NCBI RefSeq assembly: GCF_000427785.1
Contig: NZ_ATYR01000031.1
Span: 1 to 64,000, forward strand
Length of the DNA: 64,000 nucleotides
Source of the DNA: Massilia alkalitolerans DSM 17462
GTDB lineage: Bacteria > Pseudomonadota > Gammaproteobacteria > Burkholderiales > Burkholderiaceae_D
Reading direction: 5' to 3'
The position numbers were made by a program, and so were the translations under genes. Positions 44,779-54,400 of the stretch are shown piece by piece. Every line of letters begins with the position of its first letter. Positions within the stretch are counted from its first letter, which is position 1. The notes beneath the pieces are model-generated. The model had not been told where the DNA came from and did not search any database. It was given only the letters and a program-made list of their open reading frames with translations.

Positions 44779-44798
44779 GATGCTTCCTTTCCCATAAA

Positions 44799-45200
44799 TT
44801 ATTTAGTCACCGGCAAGCCGGCCGCGATCCATGCCGCCTGGCCGCCTTCGAGCGCATGCGCGTCCTCGAAGCCGGCCGCCTGCAGCTGGCGCGCCGCCTT
44901 GTCGGCGCGGGCGCCGGTCTGGCAGACGACGATCACGGTGCGGTTCTTCGACTTCTCCAGCTCGCCGATCCGCTTGTCCAAGTCTGCCAGCGGGATGTGT
45001 TTCGCGTCGCGCAGGTGGCTGGCGGCATATTCCTCGGCAGTCCTCACGTCGAGCACGAGGCTCTTGCCGCGGTTGATCATCTGCGTGGCCTGCAGCGGGG
45101 TGACGCGCTTGCCGCGCGGGCCCAGGGCCGGCCAGAGCAGGGCGCCGCCGGAAATCACGGCGATCGCTACGATGAAGATATTATCGAGAATGAAATTCAC
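44799..45200 (-). CDS. Membrane-anchored rhodanese
   Basis: 133 residues from GTG 45200, chosen because it gives a proper N-terminal anchor (NFILDNIFIVAIAVISGGAL) and has a purine-rich ribosome site; an upstream ATG at 45233 adds 11 poorly fitting residues. The rhodanese domain has LDVRTAEEYAASHL and active loop VVCQTGARADKA with the catalytic cysteine. Sulfur transfer at the membrane is the likely role. First in the run toward grxC and secB. Confidence 0.88.
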   Translation of the reverse strand: MNFILDNIFIVAIAVISGGALLWPALGPRGKRVTPLQATQMINRGKSLVLDVRTAEEYAASHLRDAKHIPLADLDKRIGELEKSKNRTVIVVCQTGARADKAARQLQAAGFEDAHALEGGQAAWIAAGLPVTK

Positions 45201-45410
45201 AAGGGTTCCGTTGGTTGTACTGAATCGGGGCATTATAAAATAGATGTCGGACCGGATTTTAATTAGGCCCTCGAGATACCGTCACGAGCGGCAGCGATGG
45301 CGGTCGAGAAGCGCAGCTGTACGAAGAGTACAGCGAGCATCGCAGGCCGCCAGCGCAACGCGCAGCAGGTATATCGAGGGGCGTTTGCACTTTTAGCGAG
45401 AAGAGTATTT

Positions 45411-46157
45411 ATGTACAAAATCGTATTCATGCGCCACGGCGAATCCACCTGGAACCTGGAAAACCGCTTCACCGGCTGGACCGACGTCGACCTGACCGAG
45501 AAGGGCATCAACGAGGCCAGGAGCGCCGGCCGCGTGCTCAAGGAAGCCGGTTTCACCTTCGACGTGGCCTACACCTCGGTGCTCAAGCGTGCGATCCGCA
45601 CCCTGTGGCTGGCGATGGACGAGATGGACATGATGTACCTGCCGGTGAAGAACGACTGGCGCCTGAACGAGCGCCACTATGGCGCCCTGCAGGGCCTGGA
45701 CAAGGGCGAGACCGCCGCCAAGTTCGGCGACGAACAGGTGCTGGTCTGGCGCCGCAGCTACGACACCCCGCCGCCGGCACTGGAAGAAAACGATCCACGT
45801 ACCTCCTTCAATGACCCGCGCTACGCGGCCCTGGCGAAAGAGCAGATCCCGCTGACCGAATGCCTGAAGGACACCGTGGCCCGCGTGATGCCGTGCTGGG
45901 ACGAGGAAATCGCCCCGGCCATCCGCGCCGGCAAGAACATCCTGATCTCGGCCCACGGCAACAGCCTGCGCGCCATCATCAAGATGCTGGACAACATCAG
46001 CGACACCGACATCGTCGGCCTGAACATCCCGAACGGCCAGCCGCTGGTGTATGAACTGGATGCGGACCTGAAGCCGATCAAGCACTACTACCTGGGCGAC
46101 CAGGAAGCGATCGCCGCCGCCGTGGCGGCCGTGGCCAGCCAAGGGAAGGCGAAATAA
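45411..46157 (+). CDS. gpmA: 2,3-bisphosphoglycerate-dependent phosphoglycerate mutase
   Basis: 248 residues from ATG 45411; the open frame upstream lacks family sequence. The phosphohistidine motif [18 protein letters not shown] is at residues 6-23 and the second histidine is in [12 protein letters not shown]. It interconverts 3- and 2-phosphoglycerate in glycolysis. Divergent from the rhodanese gene. Confidence 0.97.
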   Translation: MYKIVFMRHGESTWNLENRFTGWTDVDLTEKGINEARSAGRVLKEAGFTFDVAYTSVLKRAIRTLWLAMDEMDMMYLPVKNDWRLNERHYGALQGLDKGETAAKFGDEQVLVWRRSYDTPPPALEENDPRTSFNDPRYAALAKEQIPLTECLKDTVARVMPCWDEEIAPAIRAGKNILISAHGNSLRAIIKMLDNISDTDIVGLNIPNGQPLVYELDADLKPIKHYYLGDQEAIAAAVAAVASQGKAK

Positions 46158-46160
46158 GTC

Positions 46161-47582
46161 TTGCGTTTGCCATTCACGAAGTTCGCCGGCAGTGCGCTCC
46201 TGGGCGCGCTGCTGGCCGTCGCGTTGCTTGAACCCGCCTTTGCCCAACGCCAGACTGAACGCAGCCGCCAGAAGGTGACTGCGGAGAAGCAGCGCACCGG
46301 TATCCAGCAGAAGCTGGAAGCGATCAAGCGCGACATCGCCCGCACCGAGGACGCGCGGGCCGACGCCGCCGACGAGCTGGCGGCGTCCGAGGCCGCCATC
46401 TCCGACGCCAACCGCGCGCTGCGCGACCTGGCCGAGGAACAGGACGCGACCAGCACGCGCCTGAATGAGCTGTCGAACCAGGGCGAGCGATTGCAGCAAA
46501 CAATTGTTAATCAAAAGAAACAATTGTCACAACTGCTGCGCGAACACTACGTGGCCGGCAACGAAGACCGGATCAAGCTCCTTCTGTCTGGCGACAACCC
46601 GAACCGCATCAATCGCGACCTGCAGATGATGGCCTATGTGTCGCAGGCCCAGGCAAAACTGCTGGACTCGCTGCGCGCCAACCTGGCCGAAGTCGAGGCA
46701 AACCGCGACAAGGTCGAGAACGCCCAGCTGGAACTGCAGGAAATCGCCGGCGAGCAGCAGGAACAGAAAGCAACGCTGGAAAAGGAAAAGGCCAAGCGCG
46801 CCGGCCTGCTGCAGAACCTGTCGACCAAGCTGGCCGACCAGCGCAAGCAGGCCGACCGCCTGCAGCGCGACGAACAGCGCATGACCGAGCTGGTGGACCG
46901 CCTGTCGCGCCTGATCCGCGAGCAGGCCGAGGCCGAACGCCGCCGCCAGGCCGCCCTGGCCGCGGCCAAGGCCAAGGCCGAAGCGGAAGCGAAGGCGCGC
47001 GCCCTGGCCCGCGCCAAGGCCGCCGCCGAGCGGGCCGAGCGCGAGCGCATCGCGCGCCAGAGCGGCAAGCCGGCGCCCAAGCCGGAGCCCGAGCCGCCGC
47101 CGCCGCGGGTGGCCGAGCAGAAGCCGCTTGAAACCCGGCCGAGCGAGGTGGAGCGGGAGGTTCCGCTGGCGCCGCCGGCGCCGGCCGGCGCCTTCGCCGC
47201 CCTCAAGGGACGCCTGACGGCCCCGATCAGCGGCAATATCCGCGCCCGCTTCGGCGCCCGTCGTACCGAAAGCCTGACATGGAAAGGCATGTTCTTCACC
47301 GCGCCGGAAGGCGCCGAAGTGCGCGCCGTCGGACCGGGGCGGGTGGTGCACGCCGAATGGATGCGCGGCTGGGGCAACATGATCATCATCGACCACGGCG
47401 GCGAATACCTGTCGACCTACGGCTTCACCTCGGCGGTGCTGAAGCGCCCCGGCGACATGGTGCGCGCCGGCGAGGTGATCGCGAGCGCGGGCAATACCGG
47501 CGGTATCGAGGAATCGGGGCTATACTTTGAGCTCAGGCATCGCGGCAAGGCCTTCGATCCTTCAGGCTGGATCAAATTCTAG
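46161..47582 (+). CDS. envC: Murein hydrolase activator EnvC
   Basis: 473 residues, starting at TTG 46161 just after the gpmA stop. Signal peptide, then two long coiled-coil regions (about 20-290), then a C-terminal LytM/M23 domain. The metal-binding residues of active M23 enzymes are partly missing (VVHAEWMRGWGNMIIIDHGG; LYFELRHRG in place of the usual HxH), typical of EnvC, which activates amidases instead of cutting. It acts in septal cell-wall splitting. Confidence 0.93.
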   Translation: MRLPFTKFAGSALLGALLAVALLEPAFAQRQTERSRQKVTAEKQRTGIQQKLEAIKRDIARTEDARADAADELAASEAAISDANRALRDLAEEQDATSTRLNELSNQGERLQQTIVNQKKQLSQLLREHYVAGNEDRIKLLLSGDNPNRINRDLQMMAYVSQAQAKLLDSLRANLAEVEANRDKVENAQLELQEIAGEQQEQKATLEKEKAKRAGLLQNLSTKLADQRKQADRLQRDEQRMTELVDRLSRLIREQAEAERRRQAALAAAKAKAEAEAKARALARAKAAAERAERERIARQSGKPAPKPEPEPPPPRVAEQKPLETRPSEVEREVPLAPPAPAGAFAALKGRLTAPISGNIRARFGARRTESLTWKGMFFTAPEGAEVRAVGPGRVVHAEWMRGWGNMIIIDHGGEYLSTYGFTSAVLKRPGDMVRAGEVIASAGNTGGIEESGLYFELRHRGKAFDPSGWIKF

Positions 47583-47601
47583 GAACAGAGGTGGATAAGC
47601 G

Positions 47602-49083
47602 ATGGGCAAAGCAAAGAATATCGGGCTGATCGGACTGGGCATGGTGGCCGGCGTGGCCGCCTCCTTCCAGTTCTCCGCCCACGCGCAAAAAGACGTCGGC
47701 TCGCCGCTGCCGCTCGACGAGCTGCGCCAGCTGGCCGACGTCTACGGCCTGATCAAGACCGACTACGTCGAGCCGGTCTCCGACAAGAAGCTCCTGTCCG
47801 AAGCCATCGGCGGCATGGTCGCCTCGCTCGACCCGCACTCCGTCTACCTGGACCAGAAGGCCTACAAGGAGATGAAGGAAGCGGTGCAGGGCAAGTTCGT
47901 CGGCGTCGGCATCGAGGTCGCCAGCGAAGACGGCTACGTCAAGGTGGTCGCCCCCATCGAGGACACCCCCGCGCACAAGGCCGGCATCAAGTCCGGCGAC
48001 CTGATCACCCGCATCGACAACGTCCCGGTGCGCAACATGTCGCTCGACGAAGCGATCAAGCGCATGCGCGGCAAGGCCGGCAGCAAGGTCACGCTCACCA
48101 TCGCGCGCCGCGGCGAGGACCGGCCCTGGGTGGTGCCGGTGCAACGCCAGGAAATCGTGGTGCAGAGCGTCAAGGCCAAGATGATCGAGCCGGGCTATGC
48201 CTGGCTGCGCGTCAGCCAGTTCCAGGAAAACACCGTCGAGGAACTGGCCAAGAAAGCCAAGGCCCTGTACGCCGAGAACCCCGAGATCAAGGGCCTGGTG
48301 CTCGACCTGCGCAACGACCCGGGCGGCCTGCTGCCGGGCGCGATCGGCGTGTCGGCGGCCTTCCTGCCGCAGCCGGAGCAGCTGATCGTCTCGACCAAGG
48401 GCCAGCTGCCGGACTCCAACCAGCAGTTCTACGGCCGCCGCGAATTCTATTCCCAGCGCGGCGCCGACCCGCTGGCCGGCCTGCCCGCCGGCCTGAAGAC
48501 CGTGCCGATGGTGGTGCTGGTCAACGGCGGCTCCGCCTCGGCCTCCGAGATCGTGGCCGGCGCCCTGCAGGACTACAAGCGCGCCATCATCATGGGCAGC
48601 CAGACCTTCGGCAAGGGCTCGGTGCAGACCCTGCGCCAGCTCTCGCCCGACACCGCCGTCAAGCTGACCACGGCGCGCTACTACACCCCGAAGGGCCGCC
48701 CGATCCAGGCCACCGGCATCGTGCCCGACATGCGCGTGGACGAGACCCCCGAGGGCGACGCGCTGGCCGTGCTGCGCGTGCGCGAGGCCGACCTGCAGCG
48801 CCACCTGGCCAGCGAAGGCGAGGCTGGGAAGACCCAGGCCGCCAAGGACCAGAAAGAGGCGCTCGACGCCCAGCAGCGCGCGATCGCCCAGCTGAAAGAC
48901 CGCAAGCCGCTCGACTACGGCAGCAAGGACGATTTCCAGCTGGCACAGGCGATCAACCACTTCAAGGGGCAGAAAGTCGTACTGGCCAAGTCCGAGCCGG
49001 AAGCCGAGAAGCCGGCGGCGCCGAAGACCCTGCCGGGGACGGAGCAGAAGCCGCCGGAGATCAAGGCGCCTGCCAAGAAATGA
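47602..49083 (+). CDS. CtpA-type carboxy-terminal processing protease (S41)
   Basis: 493 residues. N-terminal signal or anchor, PDZ domain (about 85-165: YVKVVAPIEDTPAHKAGIKS), S41 catalytic domain with the nucleophile serine in NGGSASASEIVAGAL and the general-base lysine in FGKGSVQTLRQL. The C-terminal tail is Pro/Glu/Lys-rich and probably disordered. It degrades or trims periplasmic proteins. It is the second gene behind envC, a common pair. Confidence 0.94.
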   Translation: MGKAKNIGLIGLGMVAGVAASFQFSAHAQKDVGSPLPLDELRQLADVYGLIKTDYVEPVSDKKLLSEAIGGMVASLDPHSVYLDQKAYKEMKEAVQGKFVGVGIEVASEDGYVKVVAPIEDTPAHKAGIKSGDLITRIDNVPVRNMSLDEAIKRMRGKAGSKVTLTIARRGEDRPWVVPVQRQEIVVQSVKAKMIEPGYAWLRVSQFQENTVEELAKKAKALYAENPEIKGLVLDLRNDPGGLLPGAIGVSAAFLPQPEQLIVSTKGQLPDSNQQFYGRREFYSQRGADPLAGLPAGLKTVPMVVLVNGGSASASEIVAGALQDYKRAIIMGSQTFGKGSVQTLRQLSPDTAVKLTTARYYTPKGRPIQATGIVPDMRVDETPEGDALAVLRVREADLQRHLASEGEAGKTQAAKDQKEALDAQQRAIAQLKDRKPLDYGSKDDFQLAQAINHFKGQKVVLAKSEPEAEKPAAPKTLPGTEQKPPEIKAPAKK

Positions 49084-49110
49084 TCGGCGTTTCTCTCTGA
49101 TCTACGGAAT

Positions 49111-49223
49111 TGGGTCCCCGCCTGCGCGGGGACGACGTTGTTTTGGTGCGGTGGATGATTGTTAGCGCAGTTCTTTAGCCACAAGCCGTAAAACCGTCAT
49201 CCCCGCGAAGGCGGGGATCCAAG
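49111..49223. repeat. Second pair of inverted REP-like palindromes
   Basis: GGGTCCCCGCCTGCGCGGGG (49112 onward) and CATCCCCGCGAAGGCGGGGAT (49198-49218) are the same hairpin type as at 42217-42320. They lie just before the ThiF-like gene. Confidence 0.85.
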
Positions 49224-49251
49224 TTGACTTTTGTCGCACACCCCACGCACG

Positions 49252-50046
49252 ATGAACGACGCCCAACTCCTGCGCTACTCGCGCCACATCCTGCTCGACG
49301 AGATCGGCATCGAGGGCCAGCAGCGCCTGCTCGATGCGCACGTGCTGATCATCGGCGCAGGCGGCCTCGGTTCGCCCGCCGCGCTCTACCTCGCGTCCGG
49401 CGGCATCGGCCGCATCACCCTGGTCGACGACGACGAAGTCGACCTGACCAACCTGCAGCGCCAGGTCATGCACACCACCGCCCGGATCGGTCAGCCCAAG
49501 GTCGATTCCGGCCGCGCAGCCATGCTGGCAATCAACCCCGAGGTCGAGGTCAGCGCGCTGCGCGAACGCGTGGGCGGCGCGCGCCTTGCGGAACTCGTCC
49601 GTGCGGCGACGGTCGTACTCGACTGCAGCGACAACTTCGCCACCCGCCACGCCGTCAACCGTGCCTGTGTCGAAGCGCGCAAGCCGCTGGTCTCCGGCGC
49701 CGTGATCCGTTTCGACGGCCAGTTGTCGGTCTTCGACACGCGCCGGCCGGAGGCCCCGTGCTACGCCTGCCTGTTCCCCGAAGACAGTCATTTCGAGGAC
49801 GTGGCCTGCAGCACCATGGGCGTGTTCGCGCCGCTGGTCGGCGTGGTCGGCGCCATGCAGGCCGCCGAGGCCATGAAACTGGTGGCCGGCATCGGCGAGC
49901 CGCTGGCCGGCCGCCTGCTGCTGCTCGACGGCCGCGCCATGGAATGGACCGCGCTGAAGGTGGCGCGCCAGCCGGCCTGCCCCGTCTGTTGCGTCCGTTC
50001 CGAGGAGAATGAGTACAAAAACAAGACTGCTTTAAGACAGAATTAA
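49252..50046 (+). CDS. ThiF/MoeB/HesA-family adenylyltransferase
   Basis: 264 residues from ATG 49252; the TTG at 49231 is less likely. E1-like fold: QLLRYSRHILLDEIGIEGQQ, nucleotide loop IIGAGGLGSPAALYLASGG, R-finger region LQRQVMH, catalytic region VACSTMGVF with the adenylation-site cysteine, and zinc pairs CYAC and CPVC. It activates the C-terminus of a ubiquitin-like sulfur carrier (ThiS or MoaD); which one cannot be told from sequence alone. Confidence 0.93.
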   Translation: MNDAQLLRYSRHILLDEIGIEGQQRLLDAHVLIIGAGGLGSPAALYLASGGIGRITLVDDDEVDLTNLQRQVMHTTARIGQPKVDSGRAAMLAINPEVEVSALRERVGGARLAELVRAATVVLDCSDNFATRHAVNRACVEARKPLVSGAVIRFDGQLSVFDTRRPEAPCYACLFPEDSHFEDVACSTMGVFAPLVGVVGAMQAAEAMKLVAGIGEPLAGRLLLLDGRAMEWTALKVARQPACPVCCVRSEENEYKNKTALRQN

Positions 50047-50149
50047 ACTTGCTCTTCGGCTTACAATTTCTCCAGTGCACGCGGTAGCTCCTGCTGGCGT
50101 GTAGGCTTATACTGTCAGCCTCCAACCGACATACTTACAAAGAGCATCC

Positions 50150-50593
50150 ATGCACATTGATTCGCAACGCAAGCAGCGCCGCGCACGTGGCTTCACCCTG
50201 GTCGAGATCATGGTGGTCGTCGTGATCATCGGCATTCTCGGCGCCCTGGTCGTGCCGAAACTGCTGGGCCGCACCGGGGAAGCGCGCGTGACCGCCGCCA
50301 AGACCGACATCGCCACCATGTCGCAGGCGCTCAAGCTCTACAAGCTGGACAACCAGCGCTACCCGAGCACCGAACAGGGCTTGCAGGCCCTGGTCACCAA
50401 GCCCACCTCGGGCCCGGCCGCGAACGGCTGGAAAGACGGCGGCTACATGGAAAAGCTGCCGAAAGACCCGTGGGGTAATTCTTACCAGTACCTGTCGCCA
50501 GGCATCCATGGCGAAGTGGACATCTTCTCGCTGGGCGCCGATGGCCAGCCCGGCGGTACCGGTGAGGATGCCGACGTCGGTTCCTGGGAATAA
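50150..50593 (+). CDS. gspG: Type II secretion major pseudopilin GspG
   Basis: 147 residues. Short basic leader and prepilin peptidase site at RGFTLVEIMVVVVIIG (cleavage before Phe, Glu at +5). The body contains the T2SG signature KLYKLDNQRYPSTEQGLQAL and DPWGNSYQYLSPG. It forms the pseudopilus shaft. It is first in a twelve-gene secretion operon. Confidence 0.97.
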   Translation: MHIDSQRKQRRARGFTLVEIMVVVVIIGILGALVVPKLLGRTGEARVTAAKTDIATMSQALKLYKLDNQRYPSTEQGLQALVTKPTSGPAANGWKDGGYMEKLPKDPWGNSYQYLSPGIHGEVDIFSLGADGQPGGTGEDADVGSWE

Positions 50594-50601
50594 GGTCTCC
50601 A

Positions 50602-51090
50602 ATGCGGGCCCTGGGCGCCCCGGCTCGCCGCCCGGCGAGCGCCGGCTTCACCCTGGTGGAGCTGCTGGTCGTGATGGTCATCATCGGCATCACGCTGGGC
50701 CTGGCTTCGCTCAACGCCATCCCCTCGCCGCGCCAGAACCTGCAGCAGGAGGCCCAGCGCCTGGCCCTGCTGCTGCAGCTGGCGCGTGACGAAGCCATCG
50801 TGCGCAACCGCCAGGTGGCCTTCGAGGCCAACGGCGAGCGCTACCGCTTCGTGGTGCGCAACGACACCGGCTGGGAGCCGGTTACCCGCGACGACCTGCT
50901 GCGCGAACGCACTTTCCGCGGCGCCCCCCTGCAACTGGTGCTGGAACCGAGCATGAGCAGCGACCCCAGCACCGTGCGCATCACTTTCGGACGCGAGCCG
51001 GTCGACAAGCCCTTCGTGCTGACCCTCGCCACTGCCGGCAACGCGGTCGCGATCCGTGCCGACGGCATCGGCCACTTTACCGTCGAATGA
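50602..51090 (+). CDS. gspH: Type II secretion minor pseudopilin GspH
   Basis: 162 residues with prepilin leader SAGFTLVELLVVMVIIG and a GspH-like globular part (RDEAIVRNRQVAFEANGERY). It caps or regulates the pseudopilus. It overlaps gspI by four bases (ATGA). Confidence 0.92.
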   Translation: MRALGAPARRPASAGFTLVELLVVMVIIGITLGLASLNAIPSPRQNLQQEAQRLALLLQLARDEAIVRNRQVAFEANGERYRFVVRNDTGWEPVTRDDLLRERTFRGAPLQLVLEPSMSSDPSTVRITFGREPVDKPFVLTLATAGNAVAIRADGIGHFTVE

Positions 51091-51473
51091 AGGCGACAGC
51101 GATGCGCGCACGCGGATTCACCCTGCTCGAAGTGCTGGTGGCCCTGGTCATCGTCGGCACCGCGCTCGGCGCCGGCCTGCGCGCCGTGGGCAGCCTGACC
51201 GCCAACAGCGACGGCCTGCGCGCCGCCATGATGGCCACCTGGTCGGCCGAAAACCGGTTGGTGCAGATCCGCCTCGGCCGCGAATGGCCTGAGGTCGGCA
51301 AGCGCAACTTTCCCTGCCCGCAAGGCGAGCTCAACTTGATCTGCGAAGAGCAAGTCCTGACCAGCCCGAACCCGCAGTTGCGCCGGATCGAAGTCTCGGT
51401 GTATGACGCCGAACGTCCGACGCGCCGTATCGTCAAACTGGTTCAGCTCGTGTTGAGGCCCTCGCGGACATGA
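51087..51473 (+). CDS. gspI: Type II secretion minor pseudopilin GspI
   Basis: 128 residues, prepilin site RGFTLLEVLVALVIVG, and the GspI-type segment WSAENRLVQIRLGREWPEVG. It is part of the pseudopilus tip with GspJ and GspK. Overlaps both neighbours. Confidence 0.92.
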   Translation: MKATAMRARGFTLLEVLVALVIVGTALGAGLRAVGSLTANSDGLRAAMMATWSAENRLVQIRLGREWPEVGKRNFPCPQGELNLICEEQVLTSPNPQLRRIEVSVYDAERPTRRIVKLVQLVLRPSRT

Positions 51474-52105
51474 CACCCGGCATCCCACAACGCTCCCGCC
51501 GCCGCCACGGCTTCACCCTGGTCGAACTGCTGGTGGCGATCAGCATCCTTGCCATCCTGGCCGTGCTCGGCTGGCGCGGGCTGGACGGCATCGTGCGCGC
51601 CCGCATCGCCCTGACGCAAGAGATGGAAACCACGCGCGGCATGCAGCTGGCCTTCGCCCAGATGCAGAGCGACTGCGAGCACCTGGCCGGCCGCGAGATC
51701 ATCGGCCGCCGCCCCAACCTGGTCTGGGAAGAAGGGCGCTTCATGTTGGTGCGCAAGGTCTACAACGAAAACGAACCCTCGCAGCTGGTCGTCGTGTCCT
51801 ATCGCCTGGTGGACGGCAAGCTGATCCGGCGCGAATCGCGCGGCACCCGCGACCTGGCCCAGCTCGAGGTGCTGTGGCAGGCGGCCGCCAGCGACGCGCC
51901 CTCGGCAGCGTCGACGCCGGTGGCGCTGCAAAGCGGCCTGGTCAGCATGAGCATCATGGCCTGGCAGGGCAACCAGTGGCGCACCGAAGCGCTCCCTGCC
52001 GCCGACGGCGCCCAGGCCGAAGACCCCAGCGGCCTGCAGGTCGGCCTGGTGGTGCAAGGCCGGGATGTGCCGATGGTCAAGTTCTTCCTGCTGGGAGGCA
52101 CCTGA
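51470..52105 (+). CDS. gspJ: Type II secretion minor pseudopilin GspJ
   Basis: 211 residues with leader HGFTLVELLVAISILAIL and GspJ features (RGLDGIVRARIAL, MQSDCEHLAGRE). Tip complex component. Its stop TGA (52103-52105) overlaps the gspK ATG by one base. Confidence 0.92.
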   Translation: MTPGIPQRSRRRHGFTLVELLVAISILAILAVLGWRGLDGIVRARIALTQEMETTRGMQLAFAQMQSDCEHLAGREIIGRRPNLVWEEGRFMLVRKVYNENEPSQLVVVSYRLVDGKLIRRESRGTRDLAQLEVLWQAAASDAPSAASTPVALQSGLVSMSIMAWQGNQWRTEALPAADGAQAEDPSGLQVGLVVQGRDVPMVKFFLLGGT

Positions 52106-53139
52106 TGCGCCGGCCGCCACCCAGCTTGCGCCAGCGCGGCGTCGCGGTCGTCACGGCCCTGCTGCTGACCACGCTGGCCATCTCGATCGTCGCCAGCCTG
52201 TTCTGGCAGCAGCAGGTGCAGGTGCGCTCGATGGAAAACCAGCGCCTGCACCTGCAGACCAAGTGGATCCTGCGCGGCGCCCTCGACTGGGCCAGCCTGG
52301 TGCTGCGCCAGGACGCCTACACCTCGCAGTACACCTCGCTCGACCAGGTCTGGGCCACCCCGCTGGCAGAGACCCGGCTCGACCAGTACATCGAGCGCGA
52401 ACGGGTCGAAGGGGAAAACTTCGACGCGACCCTGTCCGGTAATATTATTGACGCAACGTCGCGTTACAATCTCAGCAACCTGGCAAGGGATCGCCAGAAG
52501 GTGCCGGAACAAGTGGAGATCTTCCGCCGCCTGCTGGACAACCTGCGCCTCGACGCGCGCCTGGCGATCCGGATCGCGGACTTCGTCGCGCAGGGACAAC
52601 AGGTGGCGGCGCCGGTGGATCCCAACAATCCGGTTGTGCCGCCGCCGGAGAATCCTGTCCCGACGCCGACGCCGACGACGACGACGCTGCCGCCGGTGCC
52701 GCCGGCGAACGGCGTACCGATCCCGGTACAGCGGGTGGACGATCTGCTGGCGGTGCAGGGCGTCACGCCGGAGGTCATGGCCAAGCTGCGGCCCTTCCTG
52801 ATCGTGCTGCCCGGTACCGAGACGACGAAGTTGAACGTGAATACCGTGCCGGCCGAGTTGCTGGCAGCGATCGTGCCGGGAATGTCGCTGTCCCGCGCCA
52901 GCAGTCTGGTCGAGCAGCGCAAGAGGGTGGCGCCATGGCGCGACCCGGCGGTTTTTGCCAGCCAGACAGGTGCCGACCCGCAGCTGACCGAGACCTGGGG
53001 CGTCAAGAGCGAATGGTTTATCGTACAGAGCCGTATCCGGCTCGACCGCGCAGCGCTAAACGCGGAGTCGCTGATCAGGCGTAATCCCGCGCCCATGGTC
53101 GGCGGCGGCACCCAAGTAATCTGGACCCGCCAGAACTAG
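52105..53139 (+). CDS. gspK: Type II secretion minor pseudopilin GspK
   Basis: 344 residues from ATG 52105; earlier in-frame starts are inside gspJ. Leader RGVAVVTALLLTTLAISIV lacks the usual Glu+5, as is normal for GspK. The large globular part contains FDATLSGNIIDATSRYNLSN and TKLNVNTVPAELLAAI. It carries a Pro/Thr-rich linker (PVPTPTPTTTTLPPVPP). It tops the pseudopilus tip. Confidence 0.92.
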   Translation: MRRPPPSLRQRGVAVVTALLLTTLAISIVASLFWQQQVQVRSMENQRLHLQTKWILRGALDWASLVLRQDAYTSQYTSLDQVWATPLAETRLDQYIERERVEGENFDATLSGNIIDATSRYNLSNLARDRQKVPEQVEIFRRLLDNLRLDARLAIRIADFVAQGQQVAAPVDPNNPVVPPPENPVPTPTPTTTTLPPVPPANGVPIPVQRVDDLLAVQGVTPEVMAKLRPFLIVLPGTETTKLNVNTVPAELLAAIVPGMSLSRASSLVEQRKRVAPWRDPAVFASQTGADPQLTETWGVKSEWFIVQSRIRLDRAALNAESLIRRNPAPMVGGGTQVIWTRQN

Positions 53140-53155
53140 AAGAAAGCGAGACAGT

Positions 53156-54400
53156 TTGACTACTCTTTATATCCGGCACCCGGCCCGCGCAGAAGGCGAG
53201 GGCGCGCTGTGCCGCTTTGCGGTGGTGCTTGATGCCGGCACCATCGCGCAACAGGGCGAAGGCCTGTTGCGCAACCTGGGCGACGTGGTCGCGGCCAGCC
53301 GCCGCGTGGTGCTGCTGCTGGCCGGCGCCGACGTCAGCCTGCTGCCGGTCCAGGCCCCGCCGCTCACCGGCGCGCGCCTGCGCGCGGCCCTGCCGGCCCT
53401 GGTCGAAGAACATATCCTGGGCGACCCGCTCGATTGCGTGCTGGTGGCCGGTCCCCCCTTGCCGGACGGCCGCCGCCCGGTCGGCGTGGTCCAGCGCGAC
53501 TGGTTCGAACCGCTGGTGAAGGCCCTGCTCGGCATGGGTGCGCGATCGGTCGCCGCCGTGCCGGCACAGCTGTGCCTGCCACTGCTGCCGGGCAGCGTCA
53601 GCGCCGCCATCGGCAACAACGAATTGCTGCTGCGCCAGGGTCAGTACGAAGGCCTGGGCCTGGCCCTGGACGGCAACCCGACGCTCGCGCTGCAGACCGC
53701 ACGCGCGCTGGCGGGCGACGCCCCCCTGGTGCTGTACGTGCCGCACGAACAGCTCGGCGAATACCAGGCCCTGCTGGCCGAAGCGGGTCCCGGCATCACG
53801 CTGGAAAGTGAAGCCTGGGAGCACTGGATCGCAGGCAGCAAAAGCAGCACCATGGACCTGGTGCCGGGCCTCGGCACCGCCGGCGTCGCCCAGCGCGACT
53901 GGAGCCGCTGGCGCTGGCCGATCCGTCTCGCGCTTGCCGCGATCGTGGTCAACATCATCGGCGTCAACATCGAGTGGCTGCGCCTGAAGCGCGAAGCCGA
54001 CGCGGTGCGCCAGGGCATGTCCCAGACCTTCCGCAGCGCCTACCCGGCCCAGCCGGTCATCGACCCGGTGGCGCAGATGCGCCAGAACATCGCGCGCGCC
54101 AAGGCCGCCAGCGGCCAGGTCAGCCCGGACGAGTTCGGCTGGATCGCTGGCCAGCTCGGCGAGGCGGTACGCGGCCTCGGACGTCCGCCCACGCTTGCGT
54201 CAATGGAGTTCCGCGAACGTACGCTCACCGTGCGCGTCAAACCTGACACCGTCGACCCCGCCACCACGGTGCAGCTGCGTTCGATCCTGGAAGCACGCAA
54301 CATGAGTCTGGAAGAAAGTGCACCGGCTACCTGGGTCATCCGCAGCACGGGTGCCGCAGGTGCGTCCGCGCAGGCAGCCACCACGGGAGCAGCACAATGA
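53156..54400 (+). CDS. gspL: Type II secretion inner-membrane protein GspL
   Basis: 414 residues, starting at TTG 53156. The cytoplasmic actin-like domain is about 1-240, one membrane helix (RLALAAIVVNIIGVNIEWL) near 265, then a small periplasmic ferredoxin-like domain. GspL recruits the ATPase GspE. Overlaps gspM by four bases. Confidence 0.92.
   Translation: MTTLYIRHPARAEGEGALCRFAVVLDAGTIAQQGEGLLRNLGDVVAASRRVVLLLAGADVSLLPVQAPPLTGARLRAALPALVEEHILGDPLDCVLVAGPPLPDGRRPVGVVQRDWFEPLVKALLGMGARSVAAVPAQLCLPLLPGSVSAAIGNNELLLRQGQYEGLGLALDGNPTLALQTARALAGDAPLVLYVPHEQLGEYQALLAEAGPGITLESEAWEHWIAGSKSSTMDLVPGLGTAGVAQRDWSRWRWPIRLALAAIVVNIIGVNIEWLRLKREADAVRQGMSQTFRSAYPAQPVIDPVAQMRQNIARAKAASGQVSPDEFGWIAGQLGEAVRGLGRPPTLASMEFRERTLTVRVKPDTVDPATTVQLRSILEARNMSLEESAPATWVIRSTGAAGASAQAATTGAAQ

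Noticed and set aside
45393-48960. Long minus-strand frames opposite gpmA, envC and the CtpA protease
   Set aside because: Shadows in GC-rich DNA; the plus-strand genes are unambiguous.
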